Below are positions 1 through 8,812 of a stretch of 25,070 nt of DNA, piece after piece. Origin of the DNA: Ophiothrix spiculata. Lineage: Eukaryota; Echinodermata; Ophiuroidea; Amphilepidida; Ophiotrichidae. Where the stretch lies: NCBI GenBank assembly GCA_000969725.1, contig JXSR01S073124.1; one strand, written 5' to 3'. Both the position numbers and the translations under genes were made by a program. Below the pieces are notes generated by a model that was not told the origin of the DNA, did no database searches, and worked only from the letters and a program-made list of their open reading frames with translations. Position 1 is the stretch's first letter. Each line of letters begins with the position of its first letter.

Positions 1-53
1 TGTGTGCAAGTGAAGGGGTGTGGATGTGGGGTGTGTTGGGTGTGTGCTTGTAG

Positions 54-152
54 ATGGACCATACACCACTACATGTGTCTTCTTTTTATGGCAGTACTGA
101 AGTGTGTGAACTGCTCATGACCAGTGGTGCTGACATCGATGCTGTGGACAAG
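54..152 (+). CDS. Ankyrin-repeat exon, array unit 1 (intact)
   Basis: This exon is 99 bp and encodes 33 residues, starting MDHTPLHVSSFYGSTEVCEL and ending GADIDAVDK. It has the TPLH signature at residues 4-7, a helix-2 CELLM segment, and the GADIDAxDK beta-hairpin end of an ankyrin repeat. The acceptor is cttgtag at 47-53 and the donor is gtcagt at 153. The frame stays open through the following intron, so a conceptual ORF runs on to 266, but the next repeat is in a different frame, which supports splicing at 153. It differs from unit 2 at about 5 of 99 bases. The leading ATG is the variable first residue of the repeat and need not be a translation start. Confidence 0.8.
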
Positions 153-219
153 GTCAGTTTATTGGGTGTGTTTGGTTCTGGAGTGTGTTGTGTGGGGTGT
201 GTTAGGTGTGTGCTTGTAG

Positions 220-318
220 ATGGACCATACACCACTACGTGTGTCTTCTTTTTATGGCAGTACTGAAGTGTGTGAACTGCTCATGAGCAGTGGTGCTGAC
301 ATAGATGCTGTAGATAAG
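220..318 (+). CDS. Ankyrin-repeat exon, array unit 2 (intact)
   Basis: This 99-bp exon encodes 33 residues, nearly identical to unit 1. The TPLH motif has become TPLR through one base change at the histidine codon, and the middle T of LMTSG is S. The acceptor is cttgtag ending at 219 and the donor is gtcagt at 319. The conserved histidine is part of the TPLH hydrogen-bond motif of ankyrin repeats, so its loss may weaken this repeat slightly. The intron before it (153-219) is 67 bp and differs from the one before unit 3. Confidence 0.8.
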
Positions 319-385
319 GTCAGTTTATTGGGTGTGTGCAAGTGAAGGGGTGTGGATGTGGGGTGTGTTGGGTGTGTGCTTGTAG

Positions 386-484
386 ATGGACCATACACCA
401 CTACATGTGTCTTCTTTTTATGGCAGTGCTGAAGTGTGTGAACTCCTCATGAGCAGTGGTGCTGACATAGATGCTGTAGATAAG
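386..484 (+). CDS. Ankyrin-repeat exon, array unit 3 (intact)
   Basis: This 99-bp exon encodes 33 residues with TPLH intact, a T-to-A change (FYGSAEV) and CELLMSSGADIDAVDK at the end. The acceptor is cttgtag ending at 385. The donor is gtcagt at 485. The 53 bases before this exon are identical to those before unit 1, which points to a recent duplication or conversion of a two-unit block. Confidence 0.8.
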
Positions 485-542
485 GTCAGTATATTTAGGT
501 GGGTGTGGTTGTGGAGACAATGTGTCAGTTGTGTGCTTGTAG

Positions 543-591
543 ATGGACCATACTCATGAGCAGTGGTGCTGACATTGATGCTGGTTACAAG
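543..591 (+). pseudogene. Broken ankyrin exon, array unit 4 (50-bp internal deletion)
   Basis: The unit keeps the acceptor and first bases (atggaccatac) and the last part (tcatgagcagtgg...) but lacks about 50 bp between them. It is 49 bp instead of 99. The deletion is not a multiple of three, and reading from the acceptor reaches TGA at codon 10. The end is also altered, to ggttacaag. If included in a transcript it would stop translation, so it is presumably skipped. Confidence 0.75.
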
Positions 592-650
592 GTCATTTTA
601 TTGGGAGTGGGGAGTGTATAGTATGCGTGAGGTGTGGGGTGTGTTTGTAG

Positions 651-749
651 ATGGACCATACAGTGCTACACATGTCTTCTTTTTATGGCAGTACTCAAGT
701 GTGTAAAATTCCTATGAGTAGTGGTGCTGACATTGATGCTGTAGATAAG
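651..749 (+). CDS. Ankyrin-repeat exon, array unit 5 (intact, diverged)
   Basis: This 99-bp exon is open and encodes 33 residues (MDHTVLHMSSFYGSTQVCKI at the start, SGADIDAVDK at the end). TPLH has become TVLH, and the helix-2 ELLM is now KIPM, with a proline that would disturb the second helix. The donor gtaagt at 750 is closer to consensus than the gtcagt of units 1-3. It could be a functional exon or an early stage of decay. The open frame and exact length favour function, the helix-breaking proline argues against it. Confidence 0.65.
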
Positions 750-812
750 GTAAGTTTATTGGGTGTGTGGGATGTGTTTGGGGAGTGTGTTGGATGTGGG
801 GTGTGTTTGTAG

Positions 813-907
813 ATGTGCCATACACTGTTACATGTGTCTTCTTTTAATGGCAGAACCGAAGTGAATTTCTTTTGAACAGTGGGTGTGATATAGATGGTGT
901 GGCTAAG
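813..907 (+). pseudogene. Broken ankyrin exon, array unit 6 (4-bp deletion)
   Basis: The copy aligns with the intact units from the acceptor (ttgtag ending at 812) to the donor gtgagt at 908, but it is 95 bp long. Four bases are missing after gaagtg, shifting the frame and producing TGA a few codons later. The sequence is otherwise recognisable, including ATAGATGGTGTGGCTAAG at the 3' end. Confidence 0.7.
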
Positions 908-961
908 GTGAGTTTTTTGAGAGTGTGGGTTGTGAATGGGGAGTGTGTTGGATATGTGAAG

Positions 962-1036
962 ATAGACCGTATTTTGATAAATATGTCTTGGTTTTTCTGG
1001 CAGTACTGAAATGTGTGAAGTTCTGAATGAGCAGTG
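962..1036 (+). pseudogene. Broken ankyrin exon, array unit 7 (frameshift, truncated by element)
   Basis: Homology to the exon starts at 962 after a weak aag acceptor. One extra base in the tcttggtttttctgg stretch shifts the frame, and TGA follows at the tactgaa position. The copy stops abruptly after gagcagtg, exactly where the inverted-repeat end CAGAGATGCC begins at 1037. The exon was therefore split by an insertion. Confidence 0.7.
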
Positions 1037-1901
1037 CAGAGATGCCAAGTAGTACGATTTTCCCGTATTTCGTACGGGAAATTCTTGCAAATACGAACTA
1101 AGTACTTCAAAGTACGCATTATGATAGTCTGAAAAAAAAATACTCCCCTTGAGCGCCTAAATTCTACCTTAAAATTGCCCAGTACTGTAAAATACAGAAA
1201 TAATCATTTTCTAAAATACTCCCAAAATTACACCCCAAAGTATTCTACTGGTACCAATTGATCTGTTTTTCGGGACCAGACCGTTCTACATGGTTTTTGT
1301 TGCTTACGTCAGTGAGGAGGATTTCTCAACCAGCACTCAGGTACGAGAAAAAAGGCTTAATTTAGTTTTTTTTATGCATAGAAAATCGGCACAGACCGTC
1401 GTTTCGAGATGCTCATGAATATTCATGAATTTGAGACACAAATTTAAACAGGCCCATAAACTCATCCAAGTAGATCATAATTCAAAACAATGTTGCATAT
1501 ATGTAGAAATGTTGTAAAAACACCCTGAAATCCAAAATAATTGAAATTTTGCGAAAATATGTGAACATTTGTGTAATTTCTACAGTGATTATTTTCATTG
1601 AGTGAGGTCAAATTTGGTCTTTGCATTTTGCTTAAAATCTGCGGTTCTGGACTTAATATATTTTAGCAATTTGGTCGATAGAAAGCGAAAACACTTCTTT
1701 TACAGGTTTGCTAAAAAAATTTGCGGTAGTTTTGGGTAAAACATGCTACACGTAATAGAATGTGATGCTTGGTCCCATGAGGTCAAATAAGACATCAAAT
1801 TTCTATGCCAAACACCATATAACCCCGGAAGTGAATGATTTTAAGTAGCACTTGCCTATTGTTAGATTATATTGTTAAAACATCACATTTTTAGACACGT
1901 C

Positions 1902-1978
1902 AGCTCCTCGTGTTGTAGCGGTTATGCTGCATGAATTTTGGTGCGCACAGGGTCTGAGTTTCGAGTCCTGCCGGCGCC
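1902..1978 (+). repeat. Degenerate tRNA-derived (SINE-head-like) sequence
   Basis: It contains a D-arm/A-box-like stretch (gttgtagcggttatgc) and, at the expected spacing, a B-box-like stretch (gtttcgagtcctg), followed by ggcgcc and a T-rich tract. The acceptor and T-stem halves do not pair well, so this is not a functional tRNA gene. It is most simply a relic of a tRNA-derived SINE or a tRNA pseudogene inside the larger element. Confidence 0.5.
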
Positions 1979-2900
1979 TTTCTTTCTTCTTTTTTTCCTA
2001 AGTATTATTTTTTCCCATTGTATGAAATTAATTGACCTTCAATAAATTACTTTTACAAAGGAATTTCTTTAGATAAACATGATAAAAGCTGCACAATTTC
2101 CTAGCCCATGAACAAACATGTGTAAACAATATGCACAGTGCAATGGATGCCACCACCAGTCAACGTGCGGTAAATGATCACGCCATATTTGTCTATAATA
2201 GCCCCTGGCCAGACCTTCGAAAGGTGTGACTTGTCGTTTACTATGTTCGCTGTGTATATCGGGATAATTTGATGACTGACATCATTGTCCCTTTAGTCTT
2301 ACAGAAAAGATATATTTGTCAAATTTCATAAATGTGATGTCTGATATGTCATTTTGCTATTTGCATGAGCCAATTGACATAGAGTTTGGTAAAACAAGCT
2401 GCACGTAATCAGATGTGACCTCATGATTTTAAAAGCTAATTAAAATTGACAATTTTGTTAAAAATGTAATGAAATGAAGAATTTTTATTCCCAACAGTCA
2501 AACATAGACTTATCTTATTGAAAAAACTATAAATATTTTCATCCACATCTTCATTTTCTATTTGCATTTAACCCCTTTGTGATTACAGGGGTTCAAAGTC
2601 CGATCCTATCTGACAGGTCATGTCGAGAAAAAAAACTAGTGACAAAGTTATTCTGATATTCACCTGGGATATACCCGGGAAATTAAAATTAAATTTCATC
2701 TAATGAGCTCATTTGCATAGGTCCTAAGTACTGGTTTGATTTCTCAATAAGTTAACGTGGCATAAATCATCATGAAAGTAAGGAATAATGGAAAGCTGTA
2801 TAATGTGAGTAATTGTACAATTTAGCTGACAAGGAAGAGGTTTATTATGTGATAAAACCAATTTAAAATTTGGGTAGACTTTGTCACTTTTTAAGCTTAA

Positions 2901-4019
2901 GGGGCCTGTTAAGGCTTATATTTTGACTTTCTTTTTTGGCTTATAAGTCTAAAAATATTAAGTTACAGTAAAGAAAAGTATACATTTCTAGAATTGAAAT
3001 TTGACAAGGAATCTGCTAATGCTATTGGTTTGGTTCAAAAATTACCATATTTGGAAAAAATAGCAAACAACAGTGATTTTGCCTAAACATGAAAAGAGAA
3101 AAGTAACTAAAAAAATGTTACTGCAATTTTATTGCATATCGTTTTTTGGCAACTGCACAAAATTATCTAGGATCGCATTTTTTAGTTTTTCAAATAAAGC
3201 TGAATTTCTCGAAATATAATGAAAACCATGTTACATGTGCCGTTTCCGACTTTTATCTGCATCAATTTTGATAGAAACAAATGAATATCTTTGATTTTAG
3301 GACCTTAAATTGAAAAATGAGAAATGCGATCCTAGATTTTGATATAATGTACATAATGGTTGAAAAAGCTTTCCTTGTACTATTTATTTTTTTTAGTTAC
3401 GTTTCCCGTAAAAATAATGTTTTTTCATCAAAACTGAAAAGGAGAAATCCCATGTTTAATGAAGAAATCGCACATTTTGACCTAAAATCCATGAATTTTG
3501 AGGTCTAAACCTTGGGCATCGGACATTAAAACTTTTATGTAATTGATATTATTGGTAAGTATTGTGCTCAACTATCAGATCCAATTTTAAGCTCCTTATT
3601 TTGTAAATATTGAAAGAAATCTAAAATACCAATTTTCAATTATATGGTCTTTGTTTACAACATTGACAAGTTTATTGCGGGATTTTAACAAATGTGCTCA
3701 TGCAAGAACATAACGCAACGCGTTCACCCGCGCACGCAGTACTTGTTGCCGCGCAAAAAGGCATGCACATCAAAACACGCAACCTAAACGCAAAATATAA
3801 GACGCGTATCTATGCCCGTATTTTCCCGCCAACAGCCACATGTTTATTTTTACTGTAAAATGTCAAAATAATCTGTTAATTTTACCTAGCTATAAATAAG
3901 TTTAAAAGTTTTGTTTGGTAGTGTTTTTGTCTGTAATAAAAGGTAACATGTTGAAGTGTCAGAAAATGCGGATAAAACAAATTCTGCTTTAGACCAAGTG
4001 GCCAGGATTAACAGGCCCC
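2901..4019. mobile_element. TTAA-flanked inverted-repeat element nested in the larger element
   Basis: A perfect 12-bp inverted repeat, GGGGCCTGTTAA at the left and TTAACAGGCCCC at the right, is flanked on both sides by TTAA (2897-2900 and 4020-4023). A TTAA target duplication is the hallmark of the piggyBac and Kolobok superfamilies. The 1119-bp interior has no transposase frame. It holds an internal 16-bp inverted repeat (3165-3180 against 3322-3337) and a CpG-rich patch near 3718-3810. It is non-autonomous and inserted into the 1037-4635 element. Confidence 0.75.
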
Positions 4020-4635
4020 TTAACTCATGAACTAGGCTAGGTTGTTATCATGATTATGTACATTTATTACTTACACATAATTTTGATGCTACTTCAATAC
4101 TCATTCTCTCATCAATTTGATGTAACTTTTGTTGGTTAAGGTATGGGTCGCTATAGTCTATGATGTCAGAGAAGGGGAGGGGGGGGGGGATCCTACCTTT
4201 CAATAGTCTGTAGGTCAAGGTCCCAGGACAATATCCATGTAATTTTGTTTTTTGCCTAGATGCAACTTTATTCTTTCCACACCAGAAAGAAATGGGAATT
4301 TACTGTATATTTACCTTATGGACTTAGTTTCTGTGGCCGCTTTTCTGAAAAGCCCCCACACACGGCGGAGCTCTGTACAATTTTATGGATATTTTGTTTT
4401 ATCACTTGCATTGTAAGCTTTGCTATAATGTATCTTGCAGATTAATCAGAACAATGCATAGATATAAAGAAAACCGGAATAATGGGATGCCTGTTTTTCA
4501 CCGTTGAAATAGCCCCTTGGGTGACGCCGCAATGTATCAAACCTTCGCCGATGTACAAATACTTTTTTGTATGACAAAATACAGTTTTTTGACTCTCTGA
4601 GTACAGTTTTCTGACTTTTGAAGTTGGCATCTCTG

Positions 4636-4987
4636 TCATATTCGTTTTATGTACTGAATATAGATTTTTGTCATCTGGTTGGTTATTAAAAGAACCATTT
4701 TAGTACTTTAAACACCCAATGATAATTTACGATAATATTTTTTCTGTCAATGCTGACAGCACCGTATTGTGAGTGCAAGACTTCTATATAGCTTTACCAC
4801 TTACGCAGCACGTGTTAATTAGACCATGAATGCTATAGTAGCGTGCATGAAGCTCGAGTTACATGGCGTTAAATACATTGAGCGGGCCTAGTGAAAAACA
4901 TGCCCCAGGCATAGTAAATTATAGGGCCTAGTTAAATCCAAGCCCTTTCTTTTAAACAATCAGAGGACAGGAATCTATGTATGAGGT
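4636..4987. other. Intergenic/intronic sequence without recognised gene
   Basis: This AT-rich stretch separates the inverted-repeat element from the resumption of the ankyrin array. I see no exon, tRNA or clear repeat boundary. It may be a second insertion or filler, because array homology is absent on this side of the element until about 4990. Confidence 0.4.
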
Positions 4988-5180
4988 ATATAAACAAGTT
5001 TAGTTTACTTGGTGTGTTTATGTGTCGAGCTAGAGTGGGGTGTGTGCGCTTGTAGATGGACCATTCTCTCTATATGGCGTGTGTGAACTCCTCATGACCA
5101 GAGGGGACATGCTAGGGTGTTAGTGTGTGGAGTGTGTTATTAGTTTATTAGTTGTGCATGTTTGTAGGTGTGTTTGGCTT
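4988..5180 (+). pseudogene. Decayed ankyrin array unit 8, right flank of the split array
   Basis: The sequence acaagtttagtttacttggtg matches the exon end plus intron start of the array. It is followed by the G/T-rich intron, cttgtag, and then atggaccat at 5056, with gtgtgtgaactcctcatgacc further on. The exon remnant (about 5056-5115) has lost its middle and its GADIDAxDK end and is not an open repeat. It shows that the array once extended continuously from 1 to about 5180, before the 3.9-kb insertion. Confidence 0.65.
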
Positions 5181-5364
5181 GTTTCAGTAAAAAAAATCAC
5201 CCTTTTGAAATAAAACTCCTTCAAAGGTAATTCATTGCAGTTTTTTTTTTTAGCAAATTGTTTTTTTTTTTTTTCCAACCGTCATTTGGAAAATTAGACT
5301 GATCTGAACATATTTGTAGAGGAGATTATGTGTAAAAAGATAACATTTTTGTTGTTTGCTGCAG

Positions 5365-5463
5365 ATGGGTAGAACGCCTCTTCACTACGCCTCCATGGCA
5401 GGACACGTAGAGATATGTAGATTATTGCTGAAAGCTAACGCATCCAAAGATGTCATAGACTCA
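5365..5463 (+). CDS. Ankyrin-repeat exon A (33 residues)
   Basis: The exon starts after ctgcag (5359-5364) and ends before gtaagta at 5464. It reads MGRTPLHYASMAGHVEICRL and then LLKANASKDVIDS. This is the most canonical ankyrin repeat in the window, with TPLHYA, the GHVEI turn before helix 2, and LLL. As in the array exons, the first residue is M and the phase is 0. The AxxxDVIDS end lacks the usual glycine of the G-A/D turn. It follows the T-rich tract at 5237-5276 and the array remnant, and probably belongs to the same transcript as the array exons. Confidence 0.88.
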
Positions 5464-5486
5464 GTAAGTAGATTTTCATATTGAAA

Positions 5487-5554
5487 TTACCACTGTGTTG
5501 GTTTAAACCTGACAACGTACTTACCACTGTGTTGGTTTAAACCTGACAACGTAC
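5487..5554. repeat. Perfect 34-bp direct tandem duplication
   Basis: Bases 5487-5520 are repeated exactly at 5521-5554 (each copy starts ttaccactgtgttgg and ends gacaacgtac). The copies are identical, so the duplication is young or an assembly slip. It lies just downstream of the exon A donor. Confidence 0.95.
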
Positions 5555-6855
5555 TTATGTTTACTGCAATCCAGATGAGAGTTTGCAGTCGTGGATAAGG
5601 ATCTGAATTTTGCAGGATTTTGCCAATTTTACGTGGAGGGGGGGGGGGGGCCTTCCGCCCACCCCCTGTATCCGCGGCTGGTTTGCTGGTGTATATCAGA
5701 CCAGCCTAAAGGATCATGTATGCAACAGAAGTTAGAATCGTAATAGGTGTCAAGGTATTTTTGTAGATATATTTGTCGTAGCATGATTTTTTTGCACCTG
5801 TCCATGGCCATGCCAGTAAAAAATTGCTTTAAGCCCCCTTAATATAAATTATCTAAAGTACATAAAAAATTCAACAAAAGTGGTAGAAACAGCAATTTTT
5901 CAATAGAATCTCAGTTACACTTTTCTAACTCTAAATTGAAAAGGGGTTTGTTTGTTTTTTGAATGGGGAGAGTCGGGGCTTCCTGGAATTTCCGATATCT
6001 GCTATGGCAATATATTTAGTGGTGTGTACCCTGATGTAAATTCAGATGATTTTTAGACCAAATTGGTGTTGAGGAGATCAAGATAACAATGCATGATGAG
6101 CTTGCATGATGGTATAGGACTCGATCTCTACTGAGGATTCTCAATGGCAAAATGTAATCAGATCAGCTCAAACCATAAGACGTTTGCAGAAGGTCTCGAG
6201 TTTGATCTCAGGCATTGCCAAAATTGAGTGGGCTTGTGGACACGGAACTAATTGCTAATTGTCTTTGGGAAACCCGTATGAAACTCGGGAAGCTGATCCG
6301 GGCAGGGATGGTTCATAATAGCTGATCAAGGTTCAACCCACCTAGAAATTGCCACAGAACCTGAAATGATACTATGTGTGGAAAGGAACTCGGGCAACAC
6401 TGCATGGTCAGCGAACACCGGTACAGTGACAGTGTGCAGAAGCTGTGTCTTCAGAACTGTAACCATGTATACTCTGTGCTTTCCAGGTTTAGATACTTGA
6501 GGGTGGTAGCGAACATCCCAGATCAAAATCTGCACATCTATGGCCTATAGACTTGTCTTGATTCAACTTAGTTCAATCAAAAACTTATGGAAATGCTCTT
6601 AAACAGTTTAAAATGTAGTAAATTCAAAAGAAGAGGAAAAATATCTACATAGAAATGCCTAAAATTCTGAAGGAATTAAATTTCAATACATCATTTTGTG
6701 ACGATGGTGTGACTATCCAGTGTTTTCTAAATCCTAAATGTGAATAACAGTTCTCTTGGATTAATTCATTTGTTTAAAATGAATTTCAAAGTGTTGGTAT
6801 TTGTGTGAATCTAATGGTACATTTTTTTGACTGTTTTTTTTCTTATGCTATTTAA

Positions 6856-7204
6856 AGGTGTAGGTTCCTATCTTAGCATGTGTGTAATTTACTTCTAACT
6901 GATTGATTTTGATCTCTGAAATGCATATTGTGAAATTTTAACCTCAGTTTGCTTCTTGTTTTCTCTTTAGAGGCAACATAAAGTATTCAACCTTGGGGAT
7001 GAGGTTATTATGAAAATAAAAAAGAAATAGAAAATAGGTATACCAATAATTTTGCATTTTATGCTATATCTCTGAAAGTATAAAGAATTTGGAAGTGAAA
7101 TTTTGGATACAGAATCAGAAAAATATGGGTTTTGATATGGTATCAAAAAATATACCACTTCCGGTTGAGTCCAGGGTGTGAGAATGTGATCAGAACCTAC
7201 ACCT
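6856..7204. mobile_element. TTAA-flanked miniature inverted-repeat element
   Basis: The ends AGGTGTAGGTTC and GAACCTACACCT form a perfect 12-bp inverted repeat. TTAA lies on each outer side (6852-6855 and 7205-7208). The element is 349 bp, with no coding capacity. A TTAA target site suggests piggyBac or Kolobok mobilisation. It lies 63 bp upstream of exon B. Confidence 0.75.
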
Positions 7205-7267
7205 TTAATACCTTTGGTTGGAAGAACAACTTGATGGTGGCTAATTGTTCTTTTTGCTTTGTTTCAG

Positions 7268-7366
7268 TACGACAAAACAGCTCTCCACTGGGCCACCTGC
7301 TGCTACCGCTCAGAATGTGTCAAGCTATTAGTCAATGCATTTGTTTCATTAGATGCTTTAGATAAA
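7268..7366 (+). CDS. Ankyrin-repeat exon B (33 residues)
   Basis: The exon lies between tttgtttcag and gtaggt. It reads YDKTALHWATCCYRSECVKL and then LVNAFVSLDALDK. TALHWA stands for TPLHyA, ECVKLL is helix 2, and the DALDK end matches the array ending DAVDK. The phase is 0 on both sides. The F at the usual glycine position before VSLDA is unusual. Confidence 0.88.
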
Positions 7367-7830
7367 GTAGGTATATGGATGATCCTATACTCTATCAATC
7401 TTGAAGTATGCAACAAGCAGCCGATTAACACACAAAAACCAATATGACCATACGGGGAAGTAAAATAGTCTGTCTTTTCCAAATAAAAAAGATGAACTCA
7501 ATCTTGCTGAATATTTAAATAAACATATTTTCAAGGTTTGTCCATGTGATAGCAACAAAATTAGCCACAAATAATACCAAAATCATGAACGATTCATGTA
7601 CAAAATATTAATACGCAGTGATTTTAGTCTTTATCAATCCTAATCAATCATTATAGTTTCTTACACAATACAACACCAGGCCACCAGTTCACAATGTTGT
7701 AGAATACAAGGAATGTGCTGTGGATTGTGTAGCAGAGTCTAATTGTTGCATACATCAAGGTTTATAGGGTATAGATTTAACTATGTATTCAAAATTGGAA
7801 TTTGCTCACCTGAGAGCTGACAAAACATAG

Positions 7831-8030
7831 GGCCAAGAAAAAAAAATTGTTGTGTTGCCCTCAAGTGGAATTTCTGAAAAAATGAGTCGGCCGGTCGGAA
7901 AATATATTTTTTTAAAAGCACTTATATTATGAAAAATATTTGGGTGCATTTTCCACTATTTTCAAAATATTTTCTCAAAAAACACCCAATTTGGGTGCTT
8001 TCCCCGACCATTTTTTTTTTCTTTTTGGCC
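7831..8030. mobile_element. GGCCAA-ended A/T-rich miniature element, copy 1
   Basis: The left end GGCCAAGAAAAAAAAATTG and the right end ttttttttctttttGGCC are inverted, and the left end matches that of the element at 16162-16334 (GCCA, A-run, TTGTTGT). TAG flanks both sides, a possible 3-bp target duplication, weak evidence on its own. No coding capacity. Confidence 0.5.
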
Positions 8031-8205
8031 TAGCACTGTTTCCTGGTCACTCTGATATAGTTGTGATGCTGTTGACGAGTTATTGGTCAGAAACCGATGA
8101 GTGACGTGAGTCACATGGTCATCTCTGTTGCAATAACGAGTTGTAGGCTTCACCTGGTGTTTAGATGATATATGGAAAACATTTCAGCAATGTGATCGCA
8201 GCCTA

Positions 8206-8674
8206 AGTATAAAAACATTCAAAAACCTCATTTTTTTATATTAAACTACATATAATTATCAAAGATTCATACAAGTATAGGTAATTTATCTATTTAATAT
8301 GAATAAATCGATGTTTCTTTTAATATTTGATCTTCCATTGCTATAAAAATGGCTGATTTCATGGACCATATACAAATACTCCACAAGTACAAATCTCATT
8401 TTTACTTTGTAACAGGATAGAATATTTCAGGTTGTAAGTTTCAAAACAAATGCGCAGAAATGTATACAAACTCATTTTTTTTTAATGTTCAGATGAAAGT
8501 AGTAACATGCATTAAATGCCATATTTTCAAATGCAATGAATGCAATTCCAGAATAGTTACTTCGATAATTATACAATATATAGAATCTGTCCAAAAATGA
8601 TGAAAATCGGATAAACGCCTTTTGAGATATGACTGAATGAAGGTTTTGTGTGGAAATACTTTAGAGTGGCAGTG
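8206..8674. mobile_element. TA-flanked miniature element, copy 1 (left end degraded)
   Basis: It is closely similar over more than 400 bp to the element at 13299-13841, including the tract aataaatcgatgtttctttt and the right terminal repeat ending TTTAGAGTGGCAGTG followed by TA. The matching left terminal repeat is missing or degraded near 8195-8209. The TA flank suggests a Tc1/mariner-type mobiliser. Confidence 0.75.
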
Positions 8675-8812
8675 TATACGCATTGGTATATGGTATACGT
8701 CATTCACTGTACGCTCCGGGGGAGACACTCATATGTTTAGTGATGAGGATAATACCCGTCACTGTCAAATATATGGGTGCTTCTCCCTGGGGCGTATAGA
8801 GAATACCTTATA

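Larger units (their letters stand above)
1..1036 (+). repeat. Tandem array of ankyrin exon plus short intron, 166-bp unit
   Basis: Seven units lie head to tail. The exon starts at 54, 220 and 386 are exactly 166 bp apart, and later units start at 543, 651, 813 and 962, altered by indels. Each unit is a 99-bp ankyrin exon followed by a roughly 67-bp G/T-rich intron that begins gtcagt or gtaagt and ends cttgtag. Bases 1-53 are identical to 333-385, so the first units show a higher-order, two-unit (332-bp) relationship. The array is cut at 1037 by an inverted-repeat element, and a decayed eighth unit lies at 4988-5180. It is a coding minisatellite whose repeat period includes an intron. Confidence 0.85.
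1037..4635. mobile_element. 3.6-kb DNA transposon-like element with CAGAGATGCCAA inverted ends
   Basis: The left end reads CAGAGATGCCAAGTAG and the right end is the reverse complement of CAGAGATGCCAACTTC, giving 12 identical terminal bases. The element interrupts ankyrin array unit 7. No transposase-like reading frame is visible, so it is non-autonomous or decayed. The left subterminal region contains a short palindrome around cccgtatttcgtacggg (1065-1081). I could not find a convincing target-site duplication, so the superfamily is not assigned and the exact boundaries are less certain than the terminal match itself. It contains a tRNA-like remnant near 1902 and a nested TTAA-flanked element at 2901-4019. 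Confidence 0.6.
5464..7267 (+). other. Intron between ankyrin exons A and B
   Basis: This 1.8-kb intron is bounded by gtaagt and gtttcag. It holds a perfect 34-bp tandem duplication (5487-5554), a G run (5638-5650) and a TTAA-flanked inverted-repeat element at 6856-7204, close to the acceptor. No other exon was recognised. Confidence 0.7.

Noticed and set aside
54..266. A continuous 70-codon plus-strand protein
   Set aside because: Only the first 33 residues are ankyrin. The rest is intron read-through, and the next repeat is out of frame with it.
1..1036. CRISPR-like regular repeats
   Set aside because: The period is 166 bp, the repeats are coding exons, the spacers are not unique, and the context is a eukaryotic intron-exon gene.
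695..1119. Minus-strand open frames of 131 and 91 codons over the array
   Set aside because: They are antisense shadows of the 166-bp ankyrin array. Their repeated THSP/NTSHT-like words come from the G/T-rich introns read backwards.
1902..1978. A functional plus-strand tRNA gene
   Set aside because: The acceptor and T stems do not pair, so only a tRNA-derived relic can be supported.
4139..4260. G run near 4179-4190 as a regulatory G-quadruplex
   Set aside because: It is a single homopolymer run inside a transposon-like element, with no spacing pattern of G tracts and no link to a promoter.
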